A stretch of 64,000 nucleotides of DNA from Anaerolineae bacterium (GTDB lineage Bacteria; Chloroflexota; Anaerolineae; 4572-78; J111). Location of the stretch: contig JAKLJP010000001.1 of assembly GCA_023151115.1 (NCBI GenBank), positions 124,001-188,000 on the forward strand, written 5' to 3'. Shown here piece after piece: positions 1 to 8,350 of the stretch. The notes beneath the pieces are model-generated. The model searched no databases and was not told the origin of the DNA. It saw only the letters and a program-made list of their open reading frames with translations. The translations under genes and the position numbers were made by a program. Position 1 is the first letter of the stretch. Each line of letters opens with the position of its first letter.

Positions 1-118
1 GAATGAGACGGGAATTATGATAGATGACCCCATCCATATCTATCAGAAAGCCTCCTTCTATCAGATGCTCTTCGGTATGAGCTTTAATTTTTTCTTTTCC
101 TTTAAGTGATACAGACAT
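1..118 (-). CDS. HAD-superfamily phosphatase, NagD-like (5' part only)
   Basis: The first 39 codons of a gene that runs off the left edge. The protein has the motif LIDMDGVIYH at about residues 26-35, which is HAD motif I (DxDGVIY) with its nucleophile Asp and general acid Asp. This form is typical of NagD/AraL-type sugar-phosphate or nucleotide phosphatases. An AGGAGA ribosome-binding site lies 8 nt upstream of the ATG, so the start is well supported. The cap domain and later motifs lie outside the window, so the substrate cannot be judged. It is an ordinary cytoplasmic gene next to decayed surface-protein genes. Confidence 0.7.
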   Translation of the reverse strand, partial: MSVSLKGKEKIKAHTEEHLIEGGFLIDMDGVIYHNSRLI

Positions 119-158
119 TTGGGTTCTCCTATTATTGATGATCAAAAAATAGATTGAT

Positions 159-636
159 TTAATCAATTAGAACGCTTTCATACTCAACACCAGGCCAGAC
201 CTGGTCATAACGAACCTGCTCAAAGCTAGGAATGTCCATCTGCCATTGAGCTGAGTTACTGCTAATCAGGTATTTATTGACCCCCAGCAATTGTTCCAAT
301 CCGCTTATACTCAGTTGGGGATTGGCCCCTTTCAACAAGACCCGCAGCATCTGTGCAGTATTCTCGTCCGTCGAGCTTAGAGATAGCGTTATCCCATCGA
401 GACTGCCAAACATGGTGTAACCGCTGCCTCTGGAGATAAAACCAATATCCGGCGAGTCAACCTGCCCCTGGTTCGGTTCGAAATCAAGGGGATGCGGCCT
501 ATGTTTCAAGTAAGGTTTCAGTCGCGACCTCCTCGGTCGAGCCTGGCCCTGCTGCCTGGCTGTGGCTCGCCGGAAGCACGAAACCTACACAAAGCAAGGT
601 AACGAGAGCATAAATACGTAACCCATTAATCATCAT
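159..636 (-). pseudogene. Decayed SBBP-type secreted protein (N-terminal part)
   Basis: A strong AGGAGA site precedes an ATG at 636 that opens a signal peptide (MMINGLRIYALVTLLCVGF, then an ASHSQA-like cleavage site). The frame closes at about 499 and continues in another frame with LDFEPNQGQVDSPDIGFISR. That segment matches LSFEANQGQVAEPVRFLARG in the intact SBBP protein at 39419-45694. The second frame stops at 159, before any SBBP repeat. It is therefore a frameshifted, C-terminally truncated relative of the large surface proteins on the right. The frameshift is clear in the sequence; when function was lost is unknown. Confidence 0.7.
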
Positions 637-849
637 TGTTCTCCTCGAACGGGTAAAAGTAAAAAGGCCGCACCCTCCCAAAACGGGAAGGGCAGCCTCA
701 TTCACCACCAGTTGCAGGCCGTCCAACACCAGCGGTATGTTCGTTTGTTTTTTCTTAAATTGAGCAGACGTCGAGCCTTCCCTAGATGAGAACTAACTGA
801 TTACAACCGACTTAAATTGTCGGCTCAACGCTCGAAGAATTCTACGTCA

Positions 850-1502
850 TTGTACTCATCTTCGATCAGAATCCGGCATCAGGCGCGCCCCCTGGACTAC
901 TCCACTACCTCCCTGACCGTTGTTAGCGCAGGCTGCCGCGATACCGGCCACGTGAGAGCCACGTCCCTTATCATCGTTGGGCACGACATCGTTATTATAG
1001 AAATCCCAACCCCCGACGATTTTACTGGGGCAGCTCAAATCTGAGTGATCCAGGTCTATACCGATGTCAATAACCGCAATAATAACCCCCTTGCCGTTAG
1101 CTGATGCAGCCCAGGCGCCTGAAACATTTATCTTCGGTAAAGTCCACTGAGCGCTGTACCAGGAATCATTAAGTGGGGCTTCAAGGGCGTGGACAATGTA
1201 GTTCGGCTCAGCATGTTCGACATCGCCTCTGGCAGTAAATCTTCAATAATGGCACGTTCTTTGCCTGACTCAACCTGAAGTCGGATAAGCTGAATGCGAG
1301 GCAAAATAGACAACGGACGCACGCCATCCATAATCCGTGTGGAACTTAAAAGGCCAGCCGTGCTAATGTACCGTTGGAACTTAACGATGATTTCGTCGGA
1401 GATAAATTCTGGTTGAGTAAAAGATTGGTCCTGGATCTGGGCCAGTGCAAACAAAAAGAGAAAAAGGAATACCAGGAGAAATAAAAAACCTCTGCTGGAC
1501 AT
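850..1502 (-). pseudogene. Decayed subtilisin-family (S8) serine protease
   Basis: A signal peptide (LFLLVFLFLFLFALAQ) starts at 1502. An I9-like propeptide stretch (SDEIIVKFQR) follows, then a frameshift near 1190-1130. In the next frame the segment up to about 860 reads WTLPKINVSGAWAAS, then VIIAVIDIGIDLDH (catalytic Asp region), then KGRGSHVAGIAAA (catalytic His region; usual form GHGTHVAGIAA). The frame breaks again after GARLMPDS, and the oxyanion Asn and catalytic Ser regions are missing. The T-to-I and H-to-R changes beside the catalytic residues fit relaxed selection. It lies beside the SBBP pseudogene, so this edge of the surface-protein region is eroded. Confidence 0.75.
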
Positions 1503-1761
1503 GCAACCAAGTTCCTCTTCGCGAACTGCGATCCAAAAGGTTAGCCACCTGGACCGGCCTGGTTGCTATCAGCAGAGAGGGGGAGTATATGGGCCTTAAG
1601 GGCCCTTGAGTACCTCTCTTCAACAGACAGGAGAGTACGGAGCCAATGAAGCTCCGGGAGAGTGATCGGGGCTAATGAACACTCGTTAAAATTTTCACAC
1701 CAATTATAATCACAAAAAGGTAAATTGTCAAATGACCTCTGGACAATCAAAAAAATAGTGA

Positions 1762-1790
1762 TTGACAAAAGCACAACCTCATGTTATCCT
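1762..1790 (+). promoter_or_regulatory. Sigma-70-type promoter TTGACA-N17-TATCCT
   Basis: TTGACA at 1762-1767, a 17-nt spacer and TATCCT at 1785-1790. It points toward the TnpB gene at 2136 but lies about 340 bp upstream, outside the likely element end. It may be a leftover promoter of the former locus. Confidence 0.45.
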
Positions 1791-1845
1791 ATAAGTGTAG
1801 ACATAATATTCCCCCTTATTACATCAATTATAACCAACGCAACTG

Positions 1846-1862
1846 AGAGGTTTCAAACCTCT
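1846..1862. repeat. 17-bp perfect palindrome
   Basis: AGAGGTTTCAAACCTCT is a perfect inverted repeat around a central C, about 55 nt downstream of the TTGACA/TATCCT promoter. It could be an operator or a weak terminator. No T-run follows. Confidence 0.4.
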
Positions 1863-1960
1863 TTGGTGGGCCGGAATAGTAAAGCAACTCATTTGCCGTG
1901 CCCATCGTCCCCAACCCAATCAAAATCTATAGGCGATCTTAACCACTCCTGATTAAAGAT

Positions 1961-2010
1961 AAGCCCGTAAATCCCTGGCACTTCAGTCAGGGTATAAAAG
2001 GGCTTTTTGT
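1961..2010 (+). other. Nested hairpin, possible left end of the TnpB element
   Basis: AAGCCC (1961-1966) pairs with GGGCTT (2000-2005), and inside it CCCTG (1973-1977) pairs with CAGGG (1988-1992). TTTTTGTGTTT follows. Subterminal hairpins are expected at IS200/IS605-type ends, and the T-run also makes it terminator-like. I cannot fix the cleavage point. Confidence 0.4.
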
Positions 2011-2135
2011 GTTTCCGTTGAAAATCACCCTGGCTCAGCCGTACTTTTAGTTTGGCGGATTTGCGCGCGCGAGTCAGTGGTTTTATAATCAGAACAAATG
2101 TTCGGAGTCATAACAAATCCCCAAAAGGCAGCTAA

Positions 2136-3551
2136 ATGATCGTCGTAGGTCAGAAACTCGGAAAACTCCAAGTCGTGGGCCTGACCGCCAAGAGCGGCGT
2201 CCAGTGTGTTTGCGCGTGCGGGGTCAAAAAGACCTTTCCTAAACGCTTCACCAAGCGGCTCCTGTCCGGGGCGATCAGTAGTTGTGGCTGCGACCTGACA
2301 CGCCTCGGCTACCGCTTTCGCATCTACCCCAACGAAGCGCAGAAGCACGAGCTAGCCATCCAGTTTGGACAGGCCCGCTTTGTCTATAACCATTTCCTGA
2401 CCCTCAAAAAAGATGCCTGGTTTCAGCATAAACTCAGCCTGAGTAAAGAAGAGATGCAGGTCATCCTGAAAGCGATGAAGCAGACCGAGCCATATGGCTG
2501 GCTGGACCAGGGTGATTCTCAGGTGCTTCAGGGCGCGCTGGATCAGCTGGATACGGCTTACCAGAATTTTTTCAGGATGAAACGGGAGGGGAGGTTGCCC
2601 CAGGGCAACGGCAAACCGCGCAAGGACGGGATGCCCAAAGGCTTTCCCCAATATCACAGCAAGCACGACGAGCAGTCCATTACCTACCCGCAGCGGTTCA
2701 AGGTGATAGGCAGCCGGATTTACCTGCCCAAGGTGGGCTGGGTTCGGGCGTTATTTCACCGACCGATGGAAGGGGAAATGAAACAATGCACAGTGATGAG
2801 ACCCAAGTCCGGCAAGTATTTCATTTCCATCCGGTGCGAGGTGAAACGGCCTGAGCCGGAGTTTGGTGGGGAACCGGTGGGCATTGATGTCGGCCTGCGG
2901 CGCTTTGCCACCTTGAGCAGGCCGCTGCCCGATGGTCGGACGGTGATTGCACATCCCCAATACTTCCGGAAGGCCGAGAAAAAGCTCAAGCGGCTGCAGC
3001 GCTGGCTGAGCCGCCGCCAGAAAGGCAGCCGCAACCGGGAGAAAGCGAGACTGGCCCTGGCTCGGCAGCACGAGAAGGTAGCCAACCAGCGGCAAGACTT
3101 CTTGCACAAACAGTCGCGGCAGGTGGTGGCTGCCTTTGGCTATATTGGCCTGGAAACGCTGAACATCACCGGGATGATTCGCAATCATCATCTGGCCAAA
3201 AGCATCGCTGACAGCGGTTGGGGTATGTTTGCTCAATTCATCACCTACAAGGGCCGGTGGTATGGCAGCTACGTCGAACGGTTCGAGATGTTTTATCCCA
3301 GCTCTCGGCTCTGCTCGACGCCTGGCTGCGGCTATATCAATCGAGATTTGGAACAAGGTCAAACCTCCTGGGTTTGCCCAGATTGCGGCAAATGGCACGA
3401 CCGAGACGACAATTCCGCCGATAACTTAGAACCTACCGTGGGAGCCACGGGAAGGGCCATCGGAATGATGGCAACGCCTGTCGGAGAAGGGAAGTTGCAG
3501 GGCGAACACCCGGTCCCCCAAGGGGAGGCGAAGCGCTCTGCCCCTCGTTGA
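2136..3551 (+). CDS. tnpB: TnpB (OrfB) RNA-guided nuclease with N-terminal zinc module
   Basis: 471 aa. TnpB-type proteins are RuvC nucleases guided by an RNA made from the element's 3' end. Residues from about 57 onward match the family: YRFRIYPNEAQKHEL start, RuvC-I Asp in GIDVGLRRFATLS, RuvC-II Glu in GLETLNITGM, a CxxxxC...CPDC zinc finger, and RuvC-III Asp in DRDDNSADNL. All catalytic acids are present. Residues 1-56 are an extra domain with C24xCxC28 and SCGC (50-52), a pattern I know from small phage and homing-endonuclease-associated zinc domains. No Y1 tyrosine transposase lies next to it, so the element is non-autonomous or a remnant. The C-terminus after DNL is degenerate and may run through element-end sequence. 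Confidence 0.85.
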   Translation: MIVVGQKLGKLQVVGLTAKSGVQCVCACGVKKTFPKRFTKRLLSGAISSCGCDLTRLGYRFRIYPNEAQKHELAIQFGQARFVYNHFLTLKKDAWFQHKLSLSKEEMQVILKAMKQTEPYGWLDQGDSQVLQGALDQLDTAYQNFFRMKREGRLPQGNGKPRKDGMPKGFPQYHSKHDEQSITYPQRFKVIGSRIYLPKVGWVRALFHRPMEGEMKQCTVMRPKSGKYFISIRCEVKRPEPEFGGEPVGIDVGLRRFATLSRPLPDGRTVIAHPQYFRKAEKKLKRLQRWLSRRQKGSRNREKARLALARQHEKVANQRQDFLHKQSRQVVAAFGYIGLETLNITGMIRNHHLAKSIADSGWGMFAQFITYKGRWYGSYVERFEMFYPSSRLCSTPGCGYINRDLEQGQTSWVCPDCGKWHDRDDNSADNLEPTVGATGRAIGMMATPVGEGKLQGEHPVPQGEAKRSAPR

Positions 3552-3596
3552 AGCAGGAAGCCCACCGCCCTTTAGGGGTGGGTAGTTCACATAACC
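3552..3596 (+). ncRNA. Likely right end / 3' part of the TnpB omega-RNA
   Basis: Just after the tnpB stop, CCCACC-GCCC (3561-3570), loop TTTA, GGG-GTGGG (3575-3582) forms a stem, followed by TAGTTCAC. A final hairpin followed by a short tail just 3' of tnpB is the usual layout of the right end and omega-RNA scaffold in IS200/IS605 elements. The exact end and the guide are not determinable here. Confidence 0.5.
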
Positions 3597-3819
3597 TGTT
3601 AACTGGCAAGACAACCCATGTTGCTGATTGATGGGCTTGTTGCATTTCTATGGAGGTCTAGTATGACTAACCAATTAAGTATAAAGTCCCTCTAATCCTG
3701 TCTTCGTCGGATCGGCCAGCCCAATGATCGAGTCCGAGGCATGTGAGTTAAAACGTAGCAGAGACCTAGCTTACCTCACCTAATAATTTAAAAGACTTTT
3801 AAGCAAGGAGTTTCCTAAA

Positions 3820-4479
3820 ATGTCAACCCTTACACTTCAACCGTTACAAATCGGGCAAACAGCACAACCCGCCTACAACTTTACCGACGAACAGCACCTA
3901 CCGGCTAACTTAAAATGGCAGGTCCTCAATGATTGGCGGTGGTTCATTCAGAATGGTTTTGCCTGGCAATTCTTCACCGCCAACATCTACAAGTTCCTGT
4001 GGGGGTACTGCCAGTTCGCTCCACAAGATAGCCAACAGCACTTCTGGTTCTACTATTTCCACTCGGATCCGCAGCGGCTGCAGGCCTTTATCAGCCAGTT
4101 CGGTGGAAACAAACTGTCTGCCGAGACAGGCAATTACGAGTGGCTGGGTGGTATCGCCACCGACCTAAAGCAAGCCATGTGTCAAGAAATGAGCAAGGTC
4201 CACGAGCCGGTCATGCAGATTCTGACCGACATGGAAAGCAATCACAACTATCTAGCCGGATTATGGTTCAACTTCGCCCAGCAGGCGGGTTTCAAGACTC
4301 TGACCGCCTTCCCCGCTTTTACCATTGGCGAGAACGCCCACAACCTGATCGCCTACGCCGTTATGATTGCCCTCAATACCACGCCTCCTATCAAGGGTCT
4401 ACAACTGATGTTTCCTCAGTTTGCCGTCCCGCAACCGGGTTACGGCCATGGCACTGTTCTACAAACTGTCGGAGGGTGA
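3820..4479 (+). CDS. Hypothetical 219-aa protein, first gene of island block
   Basis: I do not recognise this protein. The start is supported by AAGGAG 8-10 nt upstream. It is rich in aromatic residues (NDWRWF, HFWFYYFH) and lacks a signal peptide, so it is probably a soluble globular protein. It is followed by two genes with overlapping ends (4448 and 4825), an operon-like arrangement upstream of the methylase and the ubiquitin-like cassette. The same AAGGAGTT-type leader precedes several other island genes (6921, 23397, 26419), which suggests they belong to one element. Confidence 0.6.
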   Translation: MSTLTLQPLQIGQTAQPAYNFTDEQHLPANLKWQVLNDWRWFIQNGFAWQFFTANIYKFLWGYCQFAPQDSQQHFWFYYFHSDPQRLQAFISQFGGNKLSAETGNYEWLGGIATDLKQAMCQEMSKVHEPVMQILTDMESNHNYLAGLWFNFAQQAGFKTLTAFPAFTIGENAHNLIAYAVMIALNTTPPIKGLQLMFPQFAVPQPGYGHGTVLQTVGG

Positions 4480-4828
4480 ACTAGCGACTTACCTGCTTGA
4501 CCTACCGCATGACCTGTCCTCAGGCCAACCTCCCGCCGGTGATGTCGGGGCCATGTATAATGAACCGGCGCAGTTAGAGTTTCTCCTGGGTGAAGTCACC
4601 AACCCGAAAATTAGTCGCTTTATTCTCATCTGGCATAGCCAAGGAGTTATCCAGATAGGTCGAATCGGGCCACGCGACCGATTGGCCGCCCAGGGATTAG
4701 GGGGAAAATGCATCATCCCTACCCTCCTCCTGGCCCTGCTGACCGCCCGCGAGTTACCACCCTACCGCCGAGCAGTCAATGTCAGTCCGAATAATTCGCC
4801 AAATCACAGAAAAAGGTACAGTCCATGA
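4448..4828 (+). CDS. Hypothetical 126-aa protein
   Basis: Unrecognised. The first in-frame ATG (4448) lies within the end of the previous gene, giving a 32-bp overlap and suggesting translational coupling. The product has an alternating hydrophobic core (ISRFILIWHSQGVIQIGRIG) and a basic C-terminus (NHRKRYSP). There are no catalytic motifs I can name. Earlier non-ATG starts in the same frame are possible, but I prefer the ATG because nothing resembles a domain before it. Confidence 0.5.
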   Translation: MALFYKLSEGELATYLLDLPHDLSSGQPPAGDVGAMYNEPAQLEFLLGEVTNPKISRFILIWHSQGVIQIGRIGPRDRLAAQGLGGKCIIPTLLLALLTARELPPYRRAVNVSPNNSPNHRKRYSP

Positions 4829-5184
4829 GTCATAAAACCCCTACCTATTGGGTAGACGCCCTCGTAAAAATCCGAGAAGAATTAGTCGCCGCGGAAAGAG
4901 GTGAAAACCGTGGCCCCCAGAATCCAGTTTTAGCCGGAGTCGCCAATCATAGCAGCGATTCACCCAAACTCCCTTCAGTCCATCCTGTGGTTACTACCAA
5001 CACTCGTTCGATACCTGTTTCGACCACTGCCGCTAGCGCCAGACGATGGTCGCCGGCAGCGCTAGTCTTGCGTTTTGGCCAGGCCATCAAGCATCTGGCG
5101 GTCGTCATCGTCGTTCTGGTGATCGCTCTACTGGCTGCCTCTTTTCTCGCGGCCTATCGTCGCATCGCTGCTCAAACCACCTAA
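4825..5184 (+). CDS. Small protein with C-terminal transmembrane segment
   Basis: 119 aa. It overlaps the previous stop by 4 nt (ATGA), a typical operon junction. Residues 1-75 are polar and low in complexity. One hydrophobic helix at about 92-113 (LAVVIVVLVIALLAASFLAAY) would anchor the C-terminus in the membrane with most of the protein on one side. No family was recognised. By position it belongs to the small three-gene group starting at 3820. Confidence 0.55.
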   Translation: MSHKTPTYWVDALVKIREELVAAERGENRGPQNPVLAGVANHSSDSPKLPSVHPVVTTNTRSIPVSTTAASARRWSPAALVLRFGQAIKHLAVVIVVLVIALLAASFLAAYRRIAAQTT

Positions 5185-5590
5185 AAATCCTCTGCTATAA
5201 AACCTCGACCAGAACAACTCCGGTCAAAAGATTAACCTCTCAGCTCCATCAAAACCATCTCCCGCTCTGCATCAATACAGGGTTCAACCAACTCAAATAT
5301 GGGTTGGTTAAGAAAAAGTTTGCCTGCGTATAATTTTTCTCTCGATCATCGCCGGCCGGGTTTTATACACCGTGTGCGGCGAATTGTTTTTCCGGGCAAA
5401 ACCAATGAGTTTTGGGGCAGAGACTTGTGGATGCTCGATCTCTCAAACGCCTTCATTATCCAGGCAAAGAGAAAAAACAACTCCTGGAAAGAGAGGACGG
5501 CGAGCCGATGAACTCTTCCTGGAAAATCGTCCCCACGAGCCAAACTTGATACCCCAATACTTTAACGAGGAGGTCAAACCTAATCCACGC
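5185..5590. other. About 400 bp without a convincing gene
   Basis: A 70-codon frame beginning with ATG at 5299 exists but has no ribosome-binding site and no recognisable motif. The methylase frame stays open upstream to 5372, but its translation there (Arg/Lys-rich, no motif) does not resemble a protein domain. GAGGAGG at about 5569 is the only SD-like element and lies 17 nt before the ATG at 5591. Confidence 0.4.
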
Positions 5591-6493
5591 ATGCCCCCGC
5601 AGAAAACAACTAAAATCCAAAAATTGACCAACGGCCAAATTATGACCTGGCTGCGAGACCGAGATATTAAAGACATCCCCGTTCGAGAAGTCCTCGAAAA
5701 ATATCTCCCGCCAGACATCAAAACGTCCGGACAATACTTCACTTCCATCGAGATGGGTACAGAGGCCCTGGAAAAGCTTCGGCTGCGTCTGCCGTCTCCT
5801 CCCATGAAACTACGCATCCTCGACCCATGCGCTGGGATAGGCCACCTGGTCTACCTGGTCAGCTTCTTGCGCCCAATCATCTGCTTCGACGCTTACGAAA
5901 TTGAAACGGAGTGTGTCGAAATTGGGCGCAAACTGTTTTCCTGGGTATGCTGGTTCGCCCAGATGCCTTTTGTGGTCATGTCGGGCGTCGAAGGCAAATA
6001 CGACCTGGTGCTATGCAACCCGCCTATCGGCATCAAGCGTGGGATGGACCTAGGTAAGATGATGAGCGAAACGCATTGCTCGCGCAGTGAACACATCTTC
6101 CTGGAACTTTCAATCCGCGCGCTGAAGCCTGGCGGGCAGGCGGTCATCCTTGGCCCGGTCAGCTACATGGATAGCCGCCCAGCCCGTCTCAAGACCTGGA
6201 TGGACGAGCGAGTCATCATCACCTCCCGACTCGGCCCCTTACCAGGCTCAAACCAATACTCTAAGGTTCCACTCTACGCCTACTACCTCACTCGCAAGGG
6301 TGGAGACACATCCGGCGATGAAGCCTCCCAACGTCTCTCTTTGAGCCAGATCGGTTCAGTTTTAATGAAGAATAGCGCCGCGCCTGGCAGTGCACCGCCA
6401 CACCCGGATTCAACACCACTGACGATATTTCCAAACGGTGACGATCTATCCACATGTCCGCTACAGACCCGACGGCCTTCGTTGCTTGTTTAA
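5591..6493 (+). CDS. N6-adenine DNA methyltransferase (orphan)
   Basis: 300 aa from the ATG at 5591. The frame stays open 219 nt further upstream, so the start is uncertain. A gamma-class N6 methylase core is visible: GQYFTS (motif X-like, common in type I/IIG enzymes), ILDPCAGIGHL (motif I, AdoMet binding), YDLVLCNPPIG (motif IV, NPPY-type with Ile in place of Tyr/Phe), and RSEHIFLELSIRALKPGGQAVILGP (motif VI-VIII region). There is no specificity subunit or restriction gene beside it. It could protect the element from host restriction or regulate it. Relatives on mobile elements are often annotated as type I restriction M-like proteins. Confidence 0.75.
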   Translation: MPPQKTTKIQKLTNGQIMTWLRDRDIKDIPVREVLEKYLPPDIKTSGQYFTSIEMGTEALEKLRLRLPSPPMKLRILDPCAGIGHLVYLVSFLRPIICFDAYEIETECVEIGRKLFSWVCWFAQMPFVVMSGVEGKYDLVLCNPPIGIKRGMDLGKMMSETHCSRSEHIFLELSIRALKPGGQAVILGPVSYMDSRPARLKTWMDERVIITSRLGPLPGSNQYSKVPLYAYYLTRKGGDTSGDEASQRLSLSQIGSVLMKNSAAPGSAPPHPDSTPLTIFPNGDDLSTCPLQTRRPSLLV

Positions 6494-6920
6494 GCCTGAA
6501 ATGACTGCCAGGCAGCCTTCCGTCCTGGACACCCCTCCGGGGTTTGGAAAGCACCCCAGAACCTGCCCCGCGGTCAACGGGGCCCTTCCGAACCTTTACC
6601 GCCTAGCATGCCAGAGATCCGCTATCTCGACAGCGAGTTCTACGACACATCGCCGTTAACCCCGGCGGACTTTTCTCCACACAAATCGTGATAGCTAGCG
6701 TTGAAGCCGGCAGCCTGCCGCCCTGGCCGGCCGCTGCTCCACTGTCAAAACTGAGGCATCGCCGGTACGGTTTGTCTTTCGTCAAAGGTAGATGACCTGG
6801 CCGATATTGTCATCAGTATAGGGGATGCGGTTCAGGCCAGTGACACTATCTACGAGATTATCTTTGAAGGTTTCAGATCACTTCAATCCAAACAATTACA
6901 CAAAAGGAGTTCGCTCAAAA
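6494..6920. other. Gap before the ubiquitin-like cassette with coding remnants
   Basis: 427 bp with only a 27-codon frame (6608-6691, MPEIRYLDSEFYDTSPLTPA) and, in another frame, a stretch around 6790-6880 reading VDDLADIVISIGDAVQASD. Both look like protein but are broken by stops. This may be a decayed gene. In canonical PRTRC cassettes ParB and protein E genes lie upstream of the modifier, but I cannot identify these fragments as such. Confidence 0.35.
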
Positions 6921-7487
6921 ATGACCCAAGTCAACTTTTTCGACGCTCAAGGGCAACCTCAGCCCCAGGTAATCGGTGGCTACACCCCTCCTCAACCAGG
7001 GCAACCTCAGGTCGTCAATCCCTCGCCCAACGGCGCCGCCAAACGTGTCTTTTTCTACAATGGTCAGTTTTTTCAAGACCCCGGGTCGGAATACACCGTC
7101 CAAGATGTGCTCATTGCCCTGGCCGGTTCGTATCCGGAGTTAGCCAATGGCACCTGGCACACTCAAACCCTGCCTGATGGTACGGAGCAAATCACCTTTG
7201 CCAAGGTGTCCGGTGAGAAAGGGGTCGAGATTAGCGCCCACCTGATCACTGCACTCCTGTTTGCCGGTACCAATCCTGCCACCGTCATGGCTACCAGGGT
7301 CCTGGAGCAGTTGGCTGAACTCGACCAGTCTGGTCAATTAACCCCGGTCAAACTGTTGACGCTGGCCCCCCAGATCGAGTCCGCCATCTACCAAGGTGAA
7401 CAGTTAGTTCAGGCAAACACAAGGATTCTGAAGCAATGCTTATATCTCAAGCCCATCAGCCACCCACAGATCCCCCTGGGATTCTAA
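6921..7487 (+). CDS. PRTRC protein C-like ubiquitin-fold modifier with C-terminal extension
   Basis: 188 aa. The ATG at 6921 has AAAAGGAG at good spacing; a 96-nt upstream frame extension is unlikely. Residues 1-38 are a Pro/Gln-rich leader. Residues 42-101 match PRTRC protein C (a prokaryotic ubiquitin-like family): RVFFYNGQFFQDPGSEYTV, then AGSYPEL, then ITFAKVSGEKG. As I remember the family, canonical members are about 70 aa and end at G-x-KG. Here G98-E-K-G101 is followed by an 87-residue, mostly helical domain ending HPQIPLGF. That domain recurs alone at 27482-27793. It is the first gene of a tightly packed cassette with F, E2-like B, JAB protease A and E1-like ThiF, so it is the likely modifier. 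Confidence 0.8.
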   Translation: MTQVNFFDAQGQPQPQVIGGYTPPQPGQPQVVNPSPNGAAKRVFFYNGQFFQDPGSEYTVQDVLIALAGSYPELANGTWHTQTLPDGTEQITFAKVSGEKGVEISAHLITALLFAGTNPATVMATRVLEQLAELDQSGQLTPVKLLTLAPQIESAIYQGEQLVQANTRILKQCLYLKPISHPQIPLGF

Positions 7488-8350
7488 AGGACATCATCGT
7501 AGAGGCAGAGCAAGCGCTGACCAGGTCACGAGAGTTGGGACTGATTCAGTTAAACCCGTGGGCCTTTCTCGGGCGTCTGCGCCCAGCTAAGTTACAAGCC
7601 TTTCTGGGGTACCTCGAAAACTACAATCATACTGTGAGTGCCCTTAACCTGCTTCAGGACATTTTTCCGGACAAGTTTGAGCCGCATGCTGATTTATCCA
7701 GGTTCGGGTGGTGGGCTATCCTGGCCGAAATCGCTAATTTCGTGGCCGAGGTAGAGTGGTTCGAAATAGATTGGCAGGCGCTCAACGAAGCCTGGGATTA
7801 CTGGCTCGGAGATCCCATTAATGACCAGGGCCGCCATATGGCGGCCTTTTTGACTTACGTTCCGGTCAGGCTCTATGGGTTCGATACCCAATCCATCCTG
7901 GAATACAAACCCATGCATCTCCTGCAAGTACTGCTTGATAGCACCGCTGAAGTCGTCAATGCCGATATCTTGCTTGAGGCCGACCTGTATGACGGCCTGG
8001 AGGGGTGGAGTGAAAACGACCGTAAAAGAGTTTGGAGTCTGCTGCATCAAATCGAGGAGGATTCGGGACGGTATTCTGATCCGGTTCGCTGGTTGCCCGA
8101 GTTGGGGCGCTGGGTGTGTCGCCGGACCGGGAACCCTATTCTGGATCTCAAATTTAACCCGCGCCTCAACGGCCCCTGGTTCACCTGGGAATCTGACCTG
8201 GAACAACTGAGAGCGGCCTGGCGGCGAGCCAGGCCGGTCATCGAACAACGCCGGCGATTGAACGACTGGTACCAGAGAGACCAAACCAGGCTCGGTTATT
8301 TAGCCAAATTTTTAATGGAAGGAGTCAACAGTGAGCAACTCGACTGGTAA
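7436..8350 (+). CDS. PRTRC system protein F-like
   Basis: 304 aa. It sits between modifier C and E2-like B, the position of protein F in PRTRC cassettes. The C-terminal half fits my memory of the family: RWLPELGRWVCRRTGNPILD, GPWFTWESDLE, RARPVIEQRRRLNDWY, then LAKFLMEG and a final QLDW. The function of F is unknown. The ATG at 7436 lies inside the last 17 codons of the modifier in another frame, a 52-bp overlap, so the true start may be later. Its own last 20 bp overlap the next gene. A paralogue of nearly equal reconstructed length (303 aa) is at 20744. Confidence 0.7.
   Translation: MLISQAHQPPTDPPGILKDIIVEAEQALTRSRELGLIQLNPWAFLGRLRPAKLQAFLGYLENYNHTVSALNLLQDIFPDKFEPHADLSRFGWWAILAEIANFVAEVEWFEIDWQALNEAWDYWLGDPINDQGRHMAAFLTYVPVRLYGFDTQSILEYKPMHLLQVLLDSTAEVVNADILLEADLYDGLEGWSENDRKRVWSLLHQIEEDSGRYSDPVRWLPELGRWVCRRTGNPILDLKFNPRLNGPWFTWESDLEQLRAAWRRARPVIEQRRRLNDWYQRDQTRLGYLAKFLMEGVNSEQLDW

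Noticed and set aside
1128..1502. Independent 124-aa secreted protein
   Set aside because: The following frame continues with subtilisin catalytic Asp and His regions, so it is one frameshifted protease pseudogene.
2751..3398. Minus-strand frame of 215 codons inside the first tnpB
   Set aside because: Antisense of the RuvC domain region; no independent motif.
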